Shown piece after piece: positions 1-14,600 of a stretch of DNA of 64,000 nt (the stretch's first letter is position 1; the number at the start of each line of letters is the position of its first letter). The DNA is taken from contig JAJKFH010000052.1 of assembly GCA_023333565.1 (NCBI GenBank), positions 2,904,001 through 2,968,000 on the forward strand. The letters run 5' to 3'. The notes under the pieces were generated by a model. It was not told the DNA's origin and made no database searches. It saw only the letters and a list, made by a program, of their open reading frames with translations. Made by a program: the position numbers and the translations under genes. This stretch comes from Puffinus mauretanicus. Its lineage: Eukaryota; Chordata; Aves; Procellariiformes; Procellariidae.

Positions 1-2518
1 TTGATAGGTCCTCGCAATCAAAAAGGCTCAAATGTAAGCTGAGGTACTTGAGGCAATTTGATTTGATAGAGACTGATTAAGTAACTGGGATTCTGTTAAG
101 CCAAAAGTTGAAAAATCTGAGATGAGAAGATGAAAATACTCTCTCTACAAAATGAAAAGAAAAAAAAAAAACAACTACTACAGTAGAAACAAATACAACA
201 TGGAATCACCTGAACAAATTTTTTCCAAGAATCGGAACAGATTTTATCCCCATTCATTTTTTTTTAATATACTTCTCATCCAGTCTCTTTAATTTTGTTT
301 TTAATTATAGCACTTCAGTCCTAATTTCTCTAATTTTTTGTTTAAAACTGAAAAAATCTCTTAGCCTATAAGTTGAAGAAAGGAAGGCTTTCTTCTTGAT
401 ACAAGAACATAGGTGTGAGTTCGCTAAAATAGAATATTATGCTCTTTAATCTAAAGACCATTTCTTTCTTGAATCATTTGTTTTGCACATCTGAAATAGC
501 TGGGAATACAGTTGAGGGCCTGCCTGCAGGTGGTAACAATGACAGGTATATCAAAAACAGAAGAAGTGAGAACAACATTAAATATTAAATAAAATCTATT
601 AAAACAGTAGCTCTTAATTTTTTTTTTTATTATAAACCTCAGTTTCAGTACAAATAAACTTTCCGCAAAAAGCATAGTAAAAATTGCTTAGAAAAAGTTT
701 CCATTTCAAAGCATGAAAAAAAATGAAGTAAGCTCTGAGGTAACATCCAGAGGCCTGGGGTAAAGCTTCTGTGCTGGTTTTGGCTGGGATAGAGTTAATT
801 TTCTTCACAGTAGCTGGCATGGGCCTGTTTTGGATTTGTGCTGGAAACAGTGTTGATAACACAGGGATGTTTTAGTCACTGCTGAGCAGGGCTTGCACAG
901 AGTCAAGGCCTCCTCTGCTCCTCACCCCATCCCACCAGCAAGCAGGCTGGGGGTGCACAAGGAGTTGGGAGGGGACACAGCCGGGACAGCTGACCCCAAC
1001 TGACCAAAGGGATATTCCATACCATATGGCGTCATGCTCAGCATATAGAGCTGGGGGAAGAAGAAGGAAGGGGGGACGTTCGGAGTGATGGCGTTTGTCT
1101 TCCCACGTCACCGTTATGCGTGATGGAGCTCTGCTTGCCTGGAGATGGCTGAACACCTGCCTGCTGATGGGGAGTAGTGAATGAATTCCTTGTTTTGCTT
1201 AACTTGCACGCGTGGTATTTGCTTTCCCTATTAAACTGTCTTTACCTCAACCCATGAGTTTTCTCACTTTTACTCTTTCGATTCTCTCTCCCATCCCACC
1301 GGGGGTATTAAGTGAGCGGTTGTGTGGGGCTTGGTTGCTGGCTGGGGTTAAACCACACTTAGGGCAAAGCAGACTTGACAAAGTTGGAGGCATGGCGGAT
1401 CTCAATTTGATACAGCTTGAGAGGTTTCTTCCAGGGCTGAAGTCTAGCAAATTCAAAGAGGGTTTTGGTTTTTTTTTAGCATACCTCTTTCTCTACCTTG
1501 TCTATTAGACCTCATAGTATTTAGTGGTCTCTCGTACTGCAAATAAATTACCTGTCTATAAACTTCTATTTTGATTATGCATTTTCATTTCAGATGGTCA
1601 GAACAGAATTTTAATGTTCATGTTTAAAAGCAAGAGAAAAAAATGTACGTTGCTTTATTCAAGTAACCCACCCATTAAAGAGATTAAATACCATGCTCAC
1701 ATCAACAAAGAAAATCGATGAGTATACATAAAACACAACCAGACTGCTCAAATCACTGACATCTCAATAGCAAACACCCTTCTCCTAGGAATACCAAAGT
1801 CCCTTAGATGCTTTATTGTAATGTATCCTTACATTATACTTGCACATCAAGTATAATTTATCAGTCTTTTGTTTTTACATTTAATTTAAAAAACAGCTGC
1901 TCCTTCTTTTACATTAATATAGACATAAGGAAGCATTTGTTCCTTGGAGATTATTCCTAAATGCAAATCTTGAAGAGGCTTCTCTTTAGTTAATTTAGTT
2001 CCCTGACAACATCACACTCCAGGAATATTACTTATTTCGCTGCAGAAAGCAAATTAAGAGTTAATACTTATTTTTGAAACGAGCATTATTTTCAGAACTG
2101 TCTCAATAGTTTTACAATCCACTATATCTGAAAGACCAAATATAAAACCAGTACTAATGTCAAGTCACTTCAGATAAAAGTATTTGTCAAAGAAGATATT
2201 TTCCTTCTTTTTTTTTTTAAATTTGCTTGGTAACAAACTTCCACTATAACAAGTGTTGTAATCTCAGTATTGTTATCTCTTAAAAATAATGACCCACTGT
2301 GTCCTCGTACATAACAATGTCCTCGTTTTACATGTCACAGCACAAAAAGCAGAGAGCAAATTAGCACGGAGAAGAAATTTATCTCACTGAACAGAACTGT
2401 ATGTATCTCACCAGAGTAGTGAGATTTAATGAACAACTACAGCAAGGCAACAGTTCATGTTTGTGAACTCTGAAACAGTTTTAAAAAATGCACATAACAA
2501 CAAGCATCATTTACTTAC
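1..2518 (-). other. USP32 intron 5 (partial)
   Basis: This is AT-rich intronic DNA holding one solo LTR (770-1357). Short T-runs and A-runs occur (for example near 160-170 and 2200-2220). I see no exon here; open frames are short, and the longest ones overlap the LTR. Confidence 0.85.
770..1357 (+). mobile_element. Solo LTR of an endogenous retrovirus, copy 1
   Basis: The element is about 590 bases, starts TGTGCTGG and ends near GGGGTTAAACCACA. It matches the second copy at 10575-11165 along its whole length, roughly 95 % by eye. It has a TATA-like stretch (1044-1048) and an ATTAAA polyadenylation signal (1230-1235), as expected of an LTR in plus orientation. No gag, pol or env sequence adjoins it. 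The 5-base flanks (GCTTC and CTTAG) are not a clear target-site duplication, so this copy is older, trimmed at the 3' end or mutated. Open frames inside it are not genes. I recognise the family from bird genomes in general but cannot give its exact library name. Confidence 0.9.
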
Positions 2519-2678
2519 AGTGTGTGACTCCAGCCAGGGTTTGATAGAAGGTAGGGGTATCACTATCATCAGTGAGTGTCACATACACACCTCCAGACAG
2601 CAGCCAACGGGAAAATGTGAAAGCATCTTTGTTGTGCAGTAGCCAAACCCTGAACTTCTCATAGTTTACCTTTTCACC
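2519..2678 (-). CDS. USP32: USP32 exon 5
   Basis: This 160-base exon encodes residues 138-190 (GEKVNYEKFRVWLLHNKDAF, then TFSRWLLSGGVYVTLTDDSD, then TPTFYQTLAGVTH) plus the first base of codon 191. The acceptor is TTTTCTTACAG|GGTGAA and the donor is CACACT|GTAAGT. The next expected exon, which begins with an L-E-E-S-D-type segment in mammals, was not found in bases 1-2518 and so lies outside the window. Confidence 0.95.
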
Positions 2679-5600
2679 CTGTAAGAAAAATAAGAAAGTG
2701 TGAGTTGTTTTTCTCTGCTTTCACAGTACCAGTAAACAGGAACCATCCAGCTGTATGAACAAGAATTGGGACAATTTCCTATAAAAATAAGTACTAAAAT
2801 AATTTTTTTCTTTGGTACCGTGCCTGTTTTTCCATTTCATTCTGAAATACAGCATTGAGAGGGAAATTAGACCGCTCAGCTCTCTCTGCACTTCAACTAC
2901 CTACTCAATGAGGCCTTTGGAAAGTCATCTACTCTGAACCTCAGGTTACGGGGATTAGAAGAAAAATGGTTACTTACAACTCAAAATAACAGAGGTTATT
3001 TTTATGAATTTAGATTTATTGCGATAGAGAAAAGCTCTTATGTGCCAAATAACAGGTGCTACAAAATCATAAACATTCTGTTATATTTACGCAGGTATAC
3101 AAATACTTAACATAGAAAAATTAGGTTTGTGAATAACTAATAGTATGATTAATCGCTGCAGTAGCATGTCATTTTGACCAAAACCCACTTTGGAGCATAC
3201 ATGTAAACATGACATTCACTGTATCACCTAACTCAGTCTCTCTTGCTGGATGTCTTACAGAACTGCCTGTTCAGGAATACACAAAAAAATACAGATTTAC
3301 AGAGTTTAAATGCTGGAGAGGTTTAAACCATTTAGCTGAATGGTTTCCAAACTGTGGCCATGAAACCGTAGGGATCAGCAGACTAATTTCTACAGCACCT
3401 ACAAAACTAACTAAAATAAAAGCAAGTAGGCAAGCTCATTATATGGAGATCGTAATCTCCATGGGAAACAAACAGGGGTCTGCAAAGTGAAAGAGGTTTC
3501 AAGTCACTGATTATTTAAACTTTCCTAATATCAGAGACCATTGAACTTCACTGAATTACACCTCTACAGAATCCAACAATTTGCATTTGGCCACGACCAC
3601 CTGCAACTGCCAACTGCAGAAAATTGAAAATCCAGTACTTCCTTTGCCAGGTTGCTGAAATGGTTAATCGCCATCACTGCTAAAACATTTGCTTCATATT
3701 CCAATTGTAATGGATTATTTCAGGTTCCAGATACTCATTCTTTTTATGCCTCTTTTTCCTAGACTAAAGACATTTTTCTCTGACAAATACATGCAGAAAT
3801 ACCCCGATACATACAGCTACAGTCATACTATCATAGACTTCCACATGGTTATAATTCAAGGAAGTCAAGATGCTACATTGCTATTCCATCACCAGTTTAA
3901 TCTGTATATATCCACACTACTGACTGACAGCATGGTCCTAATCTTCCTCTTACCAACACTGTTTCTGATCCCTCATCCCTTCTCTTTTGTGACAGCAATC
4001 ACTTTAGTGCAGTCATGTGGCAAAACAGATCTAGCTGAAAAAGAACCTACAGGATTAGGAGCTACAGAAAAGGGGTCTACTTCTCAGTCAGATCAATTTC
4101 CCAATCCAGTTCATCAAGGCATCATACAAATACTTGAGCCAGCACAAAGGTAGGAGAATGAATGACAGTCTGGAAAAGGGTAACTCAACAACGTGGACTT
4201 TGCAGGATTTAACCCATTATGGAACCACTTGCTTAAGCAAAAAAAAATCTACTGCCAAATTAACAGAGAAGAAAAAAGCAGCCCACAATTTTTTTTTTTT
4301 TTTAATTTCTCTAACAGTTTGGATCAGAGACAAGACCATTTTCTTACTACCTGTTCATTCCACTTTCCCTCTACTTTTTTCACTGCTTTCTGTAAACGCA
4401 GCAAGAGCTGTGTCATGTTTCACTAAGACTCTGCATTGTTCAAGTTGATTAGAGGAAGGACAAGGCAGAAGCGGGACAGGAAAGCTTTGGACAGGGGGTG
4501 GGGAGGGAAGCGTTTGAAGCAAGTAATGTTTACGGCTGAGCCATGATGGAACTTGAGCAACTAGAGCAATACAGGTATCACTGAATTTGTTTCCTGTATT
4601 TCAGAAACAAGAGTGAGGAAAACTCACATATATTTTAAAGCTTATATTTCTAGATGAGTACGTGAATAATTCTGAAGGAAGTAACAGAAGTACCTATAAG
4701 CATAATCCTTGAAAGCATAATCTCATCCACCATACGGCAGGAAGGAAGGCCCACAGCAGAACATTAAACTTTCTCACTCTCCAGCAATGACCTGGTATGA
4801 TTAACAGCCCAGTAAATCCTGCTGAGTGGGTTATTACACTATTTTCATTTTAAAAGAAAAATCAATATACAGAATTTTCTTGAACAGGAAAATGGTATGA
4901 AGCCAGATTGATACTTCTCTCCTGGCGAGTCTTCATAAAGTATTTCTGGATTTCTTGGACAGTGTGCCATTAACTTTTAGGGTATAATTCATCACACCAT
5001 ATTGATGGGAAATTATAAATAGGAAATACTGAAGTGGGTCAGCTTCAGAAACTGGACTGCAGTATACATATGATTTATGATTCCAGCCAAGAATGAAAAA
5101 TGTAACCATTGCCTACAAAGCCAACATGATACCACCACCAGTTTAAATGAGTCTGCCCCAGCCAACACCCATAACCAAAGTTATCTTCAATACAGTACAA
5201 TAAAATTTAAGGTAATTAAGTAATCTGATATCCACAAATAAAGCTTCTAGTCAATCTGTTTTTCAGTGGAATGTATAACGATGACTAGATTTTGCTGATC
5301 TATAGTCCTCTGATAACAAATAAAGCAACAAAAGCACAAAAATCTAAAAGTTCATCAGGATCACTAGTGCCAAAGAAGTATCTGTGAATATTTGGAAGTA
5401 ACAATAGCCTGTTTTAGAGGAGGACTTCAGCAAGCTTCATAAAAATTACATCTCTCAAATAACCTAAAGCATAAAAAATGCTGTAGCTCCTGGCAGGCAC
5501 AGTGAGACAAAAGTAATACTATAAAGCTATTATTTTTAAGCAACCACTGCTGGCAGGCATTGTTAAATCCAGGACGTAGATTTTCTTTCCCCTCTCAGAT

Positions 5601-8600
5601 CTGTGTTCTAGATTTCTTCCCCGATTGCAATAAAATGTCCACACTAATGAATAAAATTCCACTAGCAATATTGGTAGTTAAATTTACTTGATAACATGAT
5701 TACCCTTGGGAAATTCTATCCTTCAAACAGTAAGTAAAGCAGAATGGAGAATGCCTACATTTATATTCCAAGCTGCTATTTACATCAATACGAATTACAT
5801 GTAATATTACAGCATAAAAAACTACGAGCTTTTACCCCATTTAAACAAGGTCTCTTTGTTCCCATACATGCACGAGCATGTATATGTCAGAGAAAAACAA
5901 ACTACCCAATGTGATTTTCACTTTTTTGTAAATGCAATAGGATAAAACCTGTAAGAAATACCTCAGAGAAACATTTCTTGAGTGACTCTGGGACCTTCCC
6001 ATCAACCACATGCAGCATCTTCTCCATCTCTTCACGGACAACATAACTCCCAGATTCATTAGAAAAGAGACTGAAAATATCTGAGGAAGTAGAGATATGT
6101 TTAAGCAACTATGGTAGTTACATTTTTCAAATATTAAGTTTACAACTGGCTGAGAATGCCAAAAGCTATGCAACAACTAAAGGACTAAAACCTTAGATTG
6201 ATTCAATTTCAATATAGCTCAACAAGGTTTAGGTCAAGAAGTATCTCCTTTTTCTTTTACCATTGTCCACTAATGAAAAAGAAAATAAATACTATCAAGT
6301 CAGATTAACAAGGAAGACAAAACAACAGAAGTCAGTAGGCAGATACTTTCATTTGTTTTGAAAAATATCAATGCCGTCCTCCTTCCTCTGCCCACATACA
6401 GTGATCAACAGTCTTTCTGTAGGATCCTAACATTTACATTCATGAAATATTTTATTTTGGTGAGGATAGAAAACTAAAATGCACTGAATTTCAAAATATA
6501 CAGCTAAAAATGTCTAAAAAACTACTATCTTTATTGGCATATGTATGCCCTGGTTACATATAAAAATAGGGACTTAGTATAACACAGTTTATGTTTGCTT
6601 TACGTAAGTGTATTTTACACTCACTATCCACTATTCTGTTGGTACTGCTGTTAAGTTACATTACTTACATTTTGCTTTCTCTTCCTCTCTGCCTCTTGTA
6701 AGTAGAACTAATCCGACTATCAAGTTATTGAAGTGCAGCCCTTTGGATATTCCTCCAAATGAACAGTAGATAACCTAAAATAATAAAACAGAGAAGTTAA
6801 CCAAAAAGTTAGCAGGGAGAACAGAGATGTCGGAACTAAAAGCAATAACTTATACTGAGGCTCTGTCTTACGTGGTTTTTAGGCTAGTCATGTCACGTTC
6901 AGCTAAACACACTTCTAATACTAATTCTGTTACACTTTTGTAGCTCTTCCAGTACCTACAAAATAGCCTTTTCAGGGTCTTTTATTTAATGAAATGCAGG
7001 TACTTTTCATAAACAGCAATATAAAAAAAGATTGTTAGAATCCTCCAATGAAGACAGCTTCTTGCTTACTCACAGGTGCTATTTCCCCAGACTTCTTTAT
7101 CAAGGTAATGAAGATGAAATCTCCTCCAGACTAGGCTTTGATAGTCTCGAAGCCATCAAGAGGTTGTTGGAGCATCAAGTGTTTCATTGCCCCAATCACA
7201 GGAGATGCACTTCCAGTAAGCCATCAAAAACTACTGCTTTGAAAAGATGTGACAAACACACAAAAAAATCTTCCATCAACTATACCTTAACTATCTTAAC
7301 ACTGCAACTGTTGCTAGAATGACCATTCCAGTTTAGTACCTCGCTCTAACAATAGTATTTAAATCTTTCTTCCAATAGAAAGCAATAGAAATCAAGACTT
7401 CTATTCAGAAGTTACTCAAAGATCCACAGCCACCAGGAACAACGCAGTCAACGGAAGGGTTGAAGCATTTACCTTTCACATGAGAAGTCTGTACACTGCA
7501 GCGTAACTTACTCAACAGCATCTTAACAGTGATTCAGCGCTGATATATGAGATACGAAGGAAGTAAGTCATTTTAGGACAAACAGCAACTACTTTTAGTA
7601 AACAAGAATTACCAGCTCACTTATTGCAATATATTACTTCACCTTGCCTCTAATACTACAGAGCACAAATCAAAGTATGTATGCTGTACTGCTCTTCAAA
7701 CATGGACTCCTCCTGTAATCCCAAATCTATTCCTACAAGCACTAGTACTTTATTAGTATCACAGGACAGAAATCTGCATTAGGTATTAGAATTTTAAGCA
7801 GTCAGAACTTATAAATTACTCTTACATAGCAGAATTAGTTCAGTGTCTATGTCTTAATTTCATTTTCTTACAGGTATCACACTGAGCATCTAACCATAAA
7901 GAGAAAGTACTAAGTCTAGCTGATGGGGAACTATTACCGTGAAAGACCAGAACAACGTGATTTGTTACTGATCATGGTTTGGACAGCAGACTTATTTGCT
8001 GAACTTGTTTTTTAAATATAACTTTTTCAGAGGGAAAAATAAAGAACAGAGATCAACTTCTATTAAGAAAAGTGTTGTGCATATTTTAAATAGTATTTTC
8101 TTTGCTTGCATTTGAATTACATTTTAAATAAACAATATTAAAACAAGGACGTGTACATGCAGTTAGGTGCTGCTTTTTAATTTTTCTCCAGTAAAGCCTT
8201 GAGTATATTCTTTACATGAGAATTTAGCCAAATCGCAATAGCAGACTTCAGAGGTCAGCAGAGCTTCAGAATTATTGTGGACAGATTCATTATTTTGTGT
8301 ATTACCCAAAAAGCAGCGTGAATCATTAGTAAGCTATGGGATGAAACCCACAGATCTCAACTGCAACACCTCTATCCCTTCCCCCTGCCTTTCATTTGTT
8401 TTTAAACATATGAACTACAACCAAACACAATTCTAAACAGCTAAAGCAACATTTTTAACTTTTTTTGACCTTGTAAGCTCTGTTTGGTTTTTTTTCCCCT
8501 TTGAAACTACAAATGCTTGCATAATGAATTTTAGCCATTTTTGCAAGCCTACCAAAGAAGCCATGATGCCTTGAGGCCCACAGACAAAAATCCACCAATC

Positions 8601-11600
8601 TACAGAATTAAACACACTTAATTTTTTTACAACTTCCACCATAACCATCAGGAAACATTTACATTCACATATGATTAGAAAACAACAGTGAAAGATGGTA
8701 TGTGCAATTGGAGTGATAGCCTTGTCTTCTAGGCTATCAGCAGTTCTGGAAAAAACGCATGTCACTAACATTATCTTAAGTGTGTGACATCCTGTGAATC
8801 TACTCAACAAGTTAAAGTTTTAAACACATCAAAACAATCTACTTTTAAACCATCATAAAACAAAATCACTACAGGGGTGTACAAATTCTCGTATTAATTA
8901 GAACTTCAGTTTTGAAGTATAAAAGTTGTTACAGCACAAGGTCTACCACTGCATGACGACTTCCCACAAACAGCAGAATTAGGATCATAAGCCTACCAGA
9001 TACATCCAGTGAATACTCTAGTATAGTAAATTTATCTTTGAAAAAACACAGGAATAATTCTAAACCAGATTCAAAAAAAACCAAAAAAATCAAAAATACA
9101 TTTAAGTATGACTAAAATTTTGCCTGTCTCTTTGCAGACACATACAACCTACTGTTAATTTTTTTTTTTAAAGTACTTTCCATCTTCTGCCTCTCTTAAC
9201 ACTGTAGTTTCATTGCTGGTTTAAACCAGTGCTAGCCGCTCCCCTGCCCCAACAACTCATTCCCACCCACACTCCACTTCCTACATCTATGCCAAAACAA
9301 GCATTCATGTAGCAGGACTATGAATGAAAGCAGGGAACCAACTTGGATTTGAATTAACCATTTTTGTTACCAGGTTTCACTAATCCAGCTCAAAGTGGGT
9401 GACCTCAGGGTGAGAATAAGTAGCCAGGATTAAGCTGACTGTGAAACTGGTACAAAATAGCTACATAAATGACATTTCAAATATTACAAGAGAACTTCTC
9501 TGTACTACCATAACCATGTAGGACATTGTATGTAATCAAGTGCAGTCTGTTATCAGTTGTGCCCTTCAAAGGAGTCAGACAGCACAACATTACAATGACG
9601 TGTAATAAGGAGGAAACCAATTCTCAACAGGCTGAAATCCCTTTGCAAAATGTGAGTGCCATGTCTCCCAAAATAAGACTGAAAAAAGCTACCACCTCAC
9701 TGATGCAGGTCTATATGCCAGAAAATTGTTTACCAAAGAACTGACAGCCGTCCATATTTGTTACTCTAACTGTAAGCTAAGAAATCAGTAAAGTACTTCA
9801 AAAGAATTTGCATCTTTCACACTGATAAAGCAAAATGTAACAAAATTTGTTGCCAAAAGGTTTATTTACCTTAAAACAAATAGCTGAACACTGGAAATAG
9901 ACATGAGAGAAAATAAAATCTTCCTGCATTGTTAAAAAGAGCAGCTTTTGAGGTCATCTGCTGACCACTATTCGTTATTAATAAAAGAAAATTTAGCTTC
10001 CTGAGTAGTTTAATCACTTATAATAATGTTTCATAATAAATTACTTGTAAATCACGAAATGACAGTAATCTGACACTTTTCAGAGACAGTTCTGATTAAG
10101 GATGGAAACAAACTGACAGCAGTTAGAGGAAGCCTCTATAAACAGGTGCAATAAGATCACTGTGAGGCTTTGAACCTGCAGTTTTTCCTATTAAAAAAAA
10201 GGCAGAAGAAATCAGCTAAAAATTCCCAAAGATTATATTATATGCCTACTAACTTCCACATCTGCAGAGGCTGCCATATATCTCCTTTGAGTCTCTCAAA
10301 GATAATGGTGTGGGGCTCAAAAATGAGCTTCAGAAATGTCTAACGACAAAGCTCACACAGATCTGTTTCCTCAAGTACCTTAGCCTAAATGAGGTGGGAT
10401 TCTACAAGAGGTTCACAAGGTCAAGTGGAAGAAGAAAGTTACTGGAACCAAAATCCCTCTTTCTATCCCATCTTTTCCCTCCAGTAACAGCAATCACAGT
10501 GCTGCAGCCAGCATCCTCAAGCACAAGTAAAGGGTAGATGAGGAGAGCTAAATACCAGAGCCATGTGAAATGAGTGTGCTGGTTTTGGCTGGGATAGAGT
10601 TAATTTTCTTCACAGTAGCTGGTATGGGCCTGTTTTGGATTTGTGCTGGAAACAGTGTTGATATCACAGGGATGTTTTAGTCACTGCTGAGCAGGGCTTG
10701 CACAGAGTCAAGGCCTCCTCTGCTCCTCACCCCATCCCACCAGCAAGCAGGCTGGGGGTGCACAAGGAGTTGGGAGGGGACACAGCCGGGACAGCTGACC
10801 CCAATGACCAAAGGGATATCCCATACCATATGGCGTCATGCTCAGCATATAGAGCTGGGGGAAGAAGAAGGAAGGGGGGACGTTCGGAGTGATGGCGTTT
10901 GTCTTCCCACGTCACTATTACGCGTGATGGAGCCCTGCTTGCCCGGAGATGGCTGAACACCTGCCTGCTGATGGGGAGCAGTGAATGAATTCGTTGTTTT
11001 GCTTCGCTTGCATGTGCGGCTTTTGCTTTCCCTATTAAACTGTCTTTATCTCAACCCACGAGTTTTCTCACTTTTACCCTTCCGGTTCTCTCCCACATCC
11101 CACCGGGGGGGAGTGAGCGAGTGGCTGTGTGGGGCTTGGTTGCTGGCTGGGGTTAAACCACGACAATGAGTCACTGCTCTTAGTATCTCAGGTGTGGTTT
11201 CCATCTCAAGTAAAAATTAAGCCAGGACTGGGAGTGACCAAACAAAACCAGTCATGGGCCTGTCAGGCTAAGCCACATAGTACTGTAGTGGCAAAAAGAA
11301 GAAATACCTAGCACAGACTAGCTACATTAGATTCACAACAGTAACTGCCCTTTACGCTTTGCGTATAACGTATAGAAAATCTACCACTGTTGCCTTTCCA
11401 GCAACAGGAACCAGACCAGCAAAATTCATTTGCAGAATATGTTCTAGACCACCTCCAAAGTAGTATTGGGCAACAAGGTAGAAAAAATTCTAAATTTTTT
11501 GTTCGCCTCTTTACTATCACAGTTATTACCAGACATAATGCTGAAGCAGACAGATTCCCTAAAGACACTTACCTCAATATAGTTCTGTGTGTTACCTGCG

Positions 11601-14600
11601 GTAAATCCGCTCCTTTTCCATCCATCAAGCTATCATTTTCATTGCTATTCACTTAGGATTATTAAAAGATGTCTGAAGGCAAGTAAATGTAAATGAGGCA
11701 GATAACATAGAAGGATCTAATTCTGTGGAAAACATTGCACAGAACCTGCAGTTTCATTCTACTATAAGACATAGTGCTACCTAAGTACATTAACTTCCCA
11801 TAGAGCTAAATTATTAAAACTAAATTTGTGCTCTATTTGGACACAATGATTGCATATGCTTCATGGACAATGTCATGGCAGAGATCTGACTTCCACACTT
11901 TCTACTTCTAATCGTTCTGATTTCACAAGATGCCTTCAAGGCTACACTGCATATGTAAACAATTTACCTTTATATTACATTGGAATCATTACTTTTTTTA
12001 AATGCAGTTAGCTCTGCTGAACACTACAGTTTAAGTCTTAATATAACTATTTCTGATAAAAAAAACCCACGAAGAGCACAAAAAGGAAGAGAATTCTTAC
12101 ATTTCAGATTAACAGGACTTCCAAGACAAAAAATATATATGATTAAACAAAAGAGAAATCACTGGGTTTCTTTCACAAATTTTAATAAAATATGATCTTT
12201 TCTTTACACCTTATTCTTCTCCATCACTCAAATTTAACCTTTCTGTGCTTTTAGATTTTTTAAGAACAGTTACTTTATAAATTACCTCAAATAAAGCTGT
12301 CTCCTCTCTTCATCCATCTGAAAGCGTAATTCTAATTCACACCCATTTCTGAGTTTTTCCACTCACTTGTGTTGAACTTTGTACATCTCAGTTATGATAT
12401 CAGTTGAATGCCAAATATTACATCTATATATTATTTCAACACATTGACTGCTCATGATATAAACACCGAAAAGAAATTCTATGGATAATGTCCAACGTAT
12501 TAGTATTTAACATAGGTAATTACAACCATCGGCAGCTGGCATTACTTTGAGTTTAGCTGCTTAATCATTCTTCAGTAAGAGTTTATAAACACTGAATAAT
12601 TATGTAACAATATATAACAGAGATTAGTTTGCATTTCTAAGGAAGGAGCTCCACAATTTTTCACATGTGTTATTTGGAAAACTTCTTCTAATGAGATGCA
12701 CTGTCAAAATATGATGCAAGTTTGTATTTTCCAAAATTACTTAATACTGTTGCAGCTTTACTTAAAATAGCCAGACACAGACAGTATCATAGCAATTTAC
12801 ATTTCAGAAGGTAGCGTAATTATATGGTACATAGCCATAGTTTTCTATAAAATTTAAGCCTAGCATGTTATGTTTCCTGGATAACTGAAGAGTATAACAA
12901 TATGGTTCCTTTTCTGTTAAAAAAAAGTCTCAGTCTATACAAACAGTTCCCCTCAGGTCCAAATCCCTGGCCCTGTGCCCATATGCTCTCGTAAGCCTGC
13001 TGGAAGAGTAGGAGAGGATGCTCAAGGCATTCTTTTGGCTCCTTTCTCTAAAGTATAAAATGTCCTGGATTCTTTCCTGATTTTATCCTCATGACCCCTC
13101 TTTTCTCTCAGTCCTTGAGAAGTCTGTGTTCTTGTTCTTCTGGCAGCCCGCTCAACATGTCCCTCATGTCTCTGTTAGCATCATCCCTCTTCTCTTTGCA
13201 TTACTTGGACTGCACCTTGTTAACCAGTTAGTCCCGTTTGGAGAAAAAGATGCACTGACACTTAACTACTTAGTAAGTATCACAGAATGCTGTATAAACC
13301 TTCTCACAAGCATAATATCTGTAGGCATATACATAAAAGGTATAATCTAATTAGTCATTGAAATGACTGCACGGGTCAAAGTTAAGAGGTCCTTTCTCAA
13401 CATTCTTCCCCTCCTCAGTCTAAAATACAAAGCTACTAAAAATGGTTTCTTGAAATATCATCAGCATGCCATCTTTCCACCTCCTCTAAACAATACTTTT
13501 TCTATCAAGGTGCCCATATATGCATACGGTAATTGCAGTATTTCCTTAGATTTAAAAATAAATGCTGTGTTCATACATCTCACCACTTGACCAGCTTTCC
13601 TGCCATTAAAACAATGCAGACACAGCATATCTCTTAATTTCATTTTATTGATATCTTCAACTCCATTTTTCCAAGAGATCCTTTCAGAACATTACTGTCC
13701 CGAACATTCAAAAAATGTTTCGTGTGCACGACAATCATGCAAATTGTTTGAACAAAATTCCACTGGCTTCAGTTCTCTGTTTTACGTCCCTGCTATAAAA
13801 CTTAATGTTTTTAATTTAAGGAATTCCTGAAGGTCTATCACTACTCAGGTGTGAAAAACTATTATTCAAAACATGCAGAGAAGACAGCCCAGCAATCTGA
13901 GGCTCAAAATGATCGATTTTAATGATCGAAAGGCTGAAAACTCAGTACAAGGCTTTAAGCTGCCTAATGACTTTGCCTGCCTTTCCACATCCTGAAGCCA
14001 GGAACTACAAAGCATCCCTTTACAGTATGAGCAGAATCAAATCCAAACTTTGTCCAAATTTACAGTACTCAAGCTCACAGATATGACTACTGCATTGCCT
14101 GAATATGAATGCTAGAAGTACACAGTAATTTGTACTAGAATTCTGAGCTGTCGACGTGCCAGTTTTGATGAGATGACATCAAAAAACAATTATGATTCTT
14201 CCATTAATTTTATTTCACCAACTGGAAACCAAGAACTAGTATAACCGTAATGAGTGTTAGAAGAGATAATCGTCACCAAAACTGTGTCTTTAAGGACAGA
14301 TTTTTAAAAAATAAAGTAGAAGGTAGCCAGCAGACATTTGAAAACCCAGAGTCTCTATTTGTGACCAAAAGCTTACTTCATCCAAATCAGTAATTTAATC
14401 CTTAATAGTGGCATAAAAGGGATAAAAAAGTACAAGTTAACTCAAAATGTTAAATTCTCAACATTTTATGTTATTTCAAACCAATCATACACAGTGTGGG
14501 ATACTTTTTTTGTTTAATCTTAATGGGCTACTAACAGTCAAAGCATCCAGGCAACATATACAGAGATTAATACTGAAGACATGCTTTAAGCTACGGGCAA

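Noticed and set aside
872..1156. 94-codon minus-strand open frame (and similar ones at 10727-10960)
   Set aside because: They lie inside the two LTR copies and are shared only because the LTRs are copies of each other.
3689..4153. 154-codon plus-strand open frame in USP32 intron 4
   Set aside because: It is antisense, AT-rich, has no recognisable domain, and is best explained by chance.
770..11165. A full-length provirus bounded by the two LTRs
   Set aside because: USP32 exons 3, 4 and 5 lie between them, and the second LTR has its own target-site duplication. No viral genes are seen.
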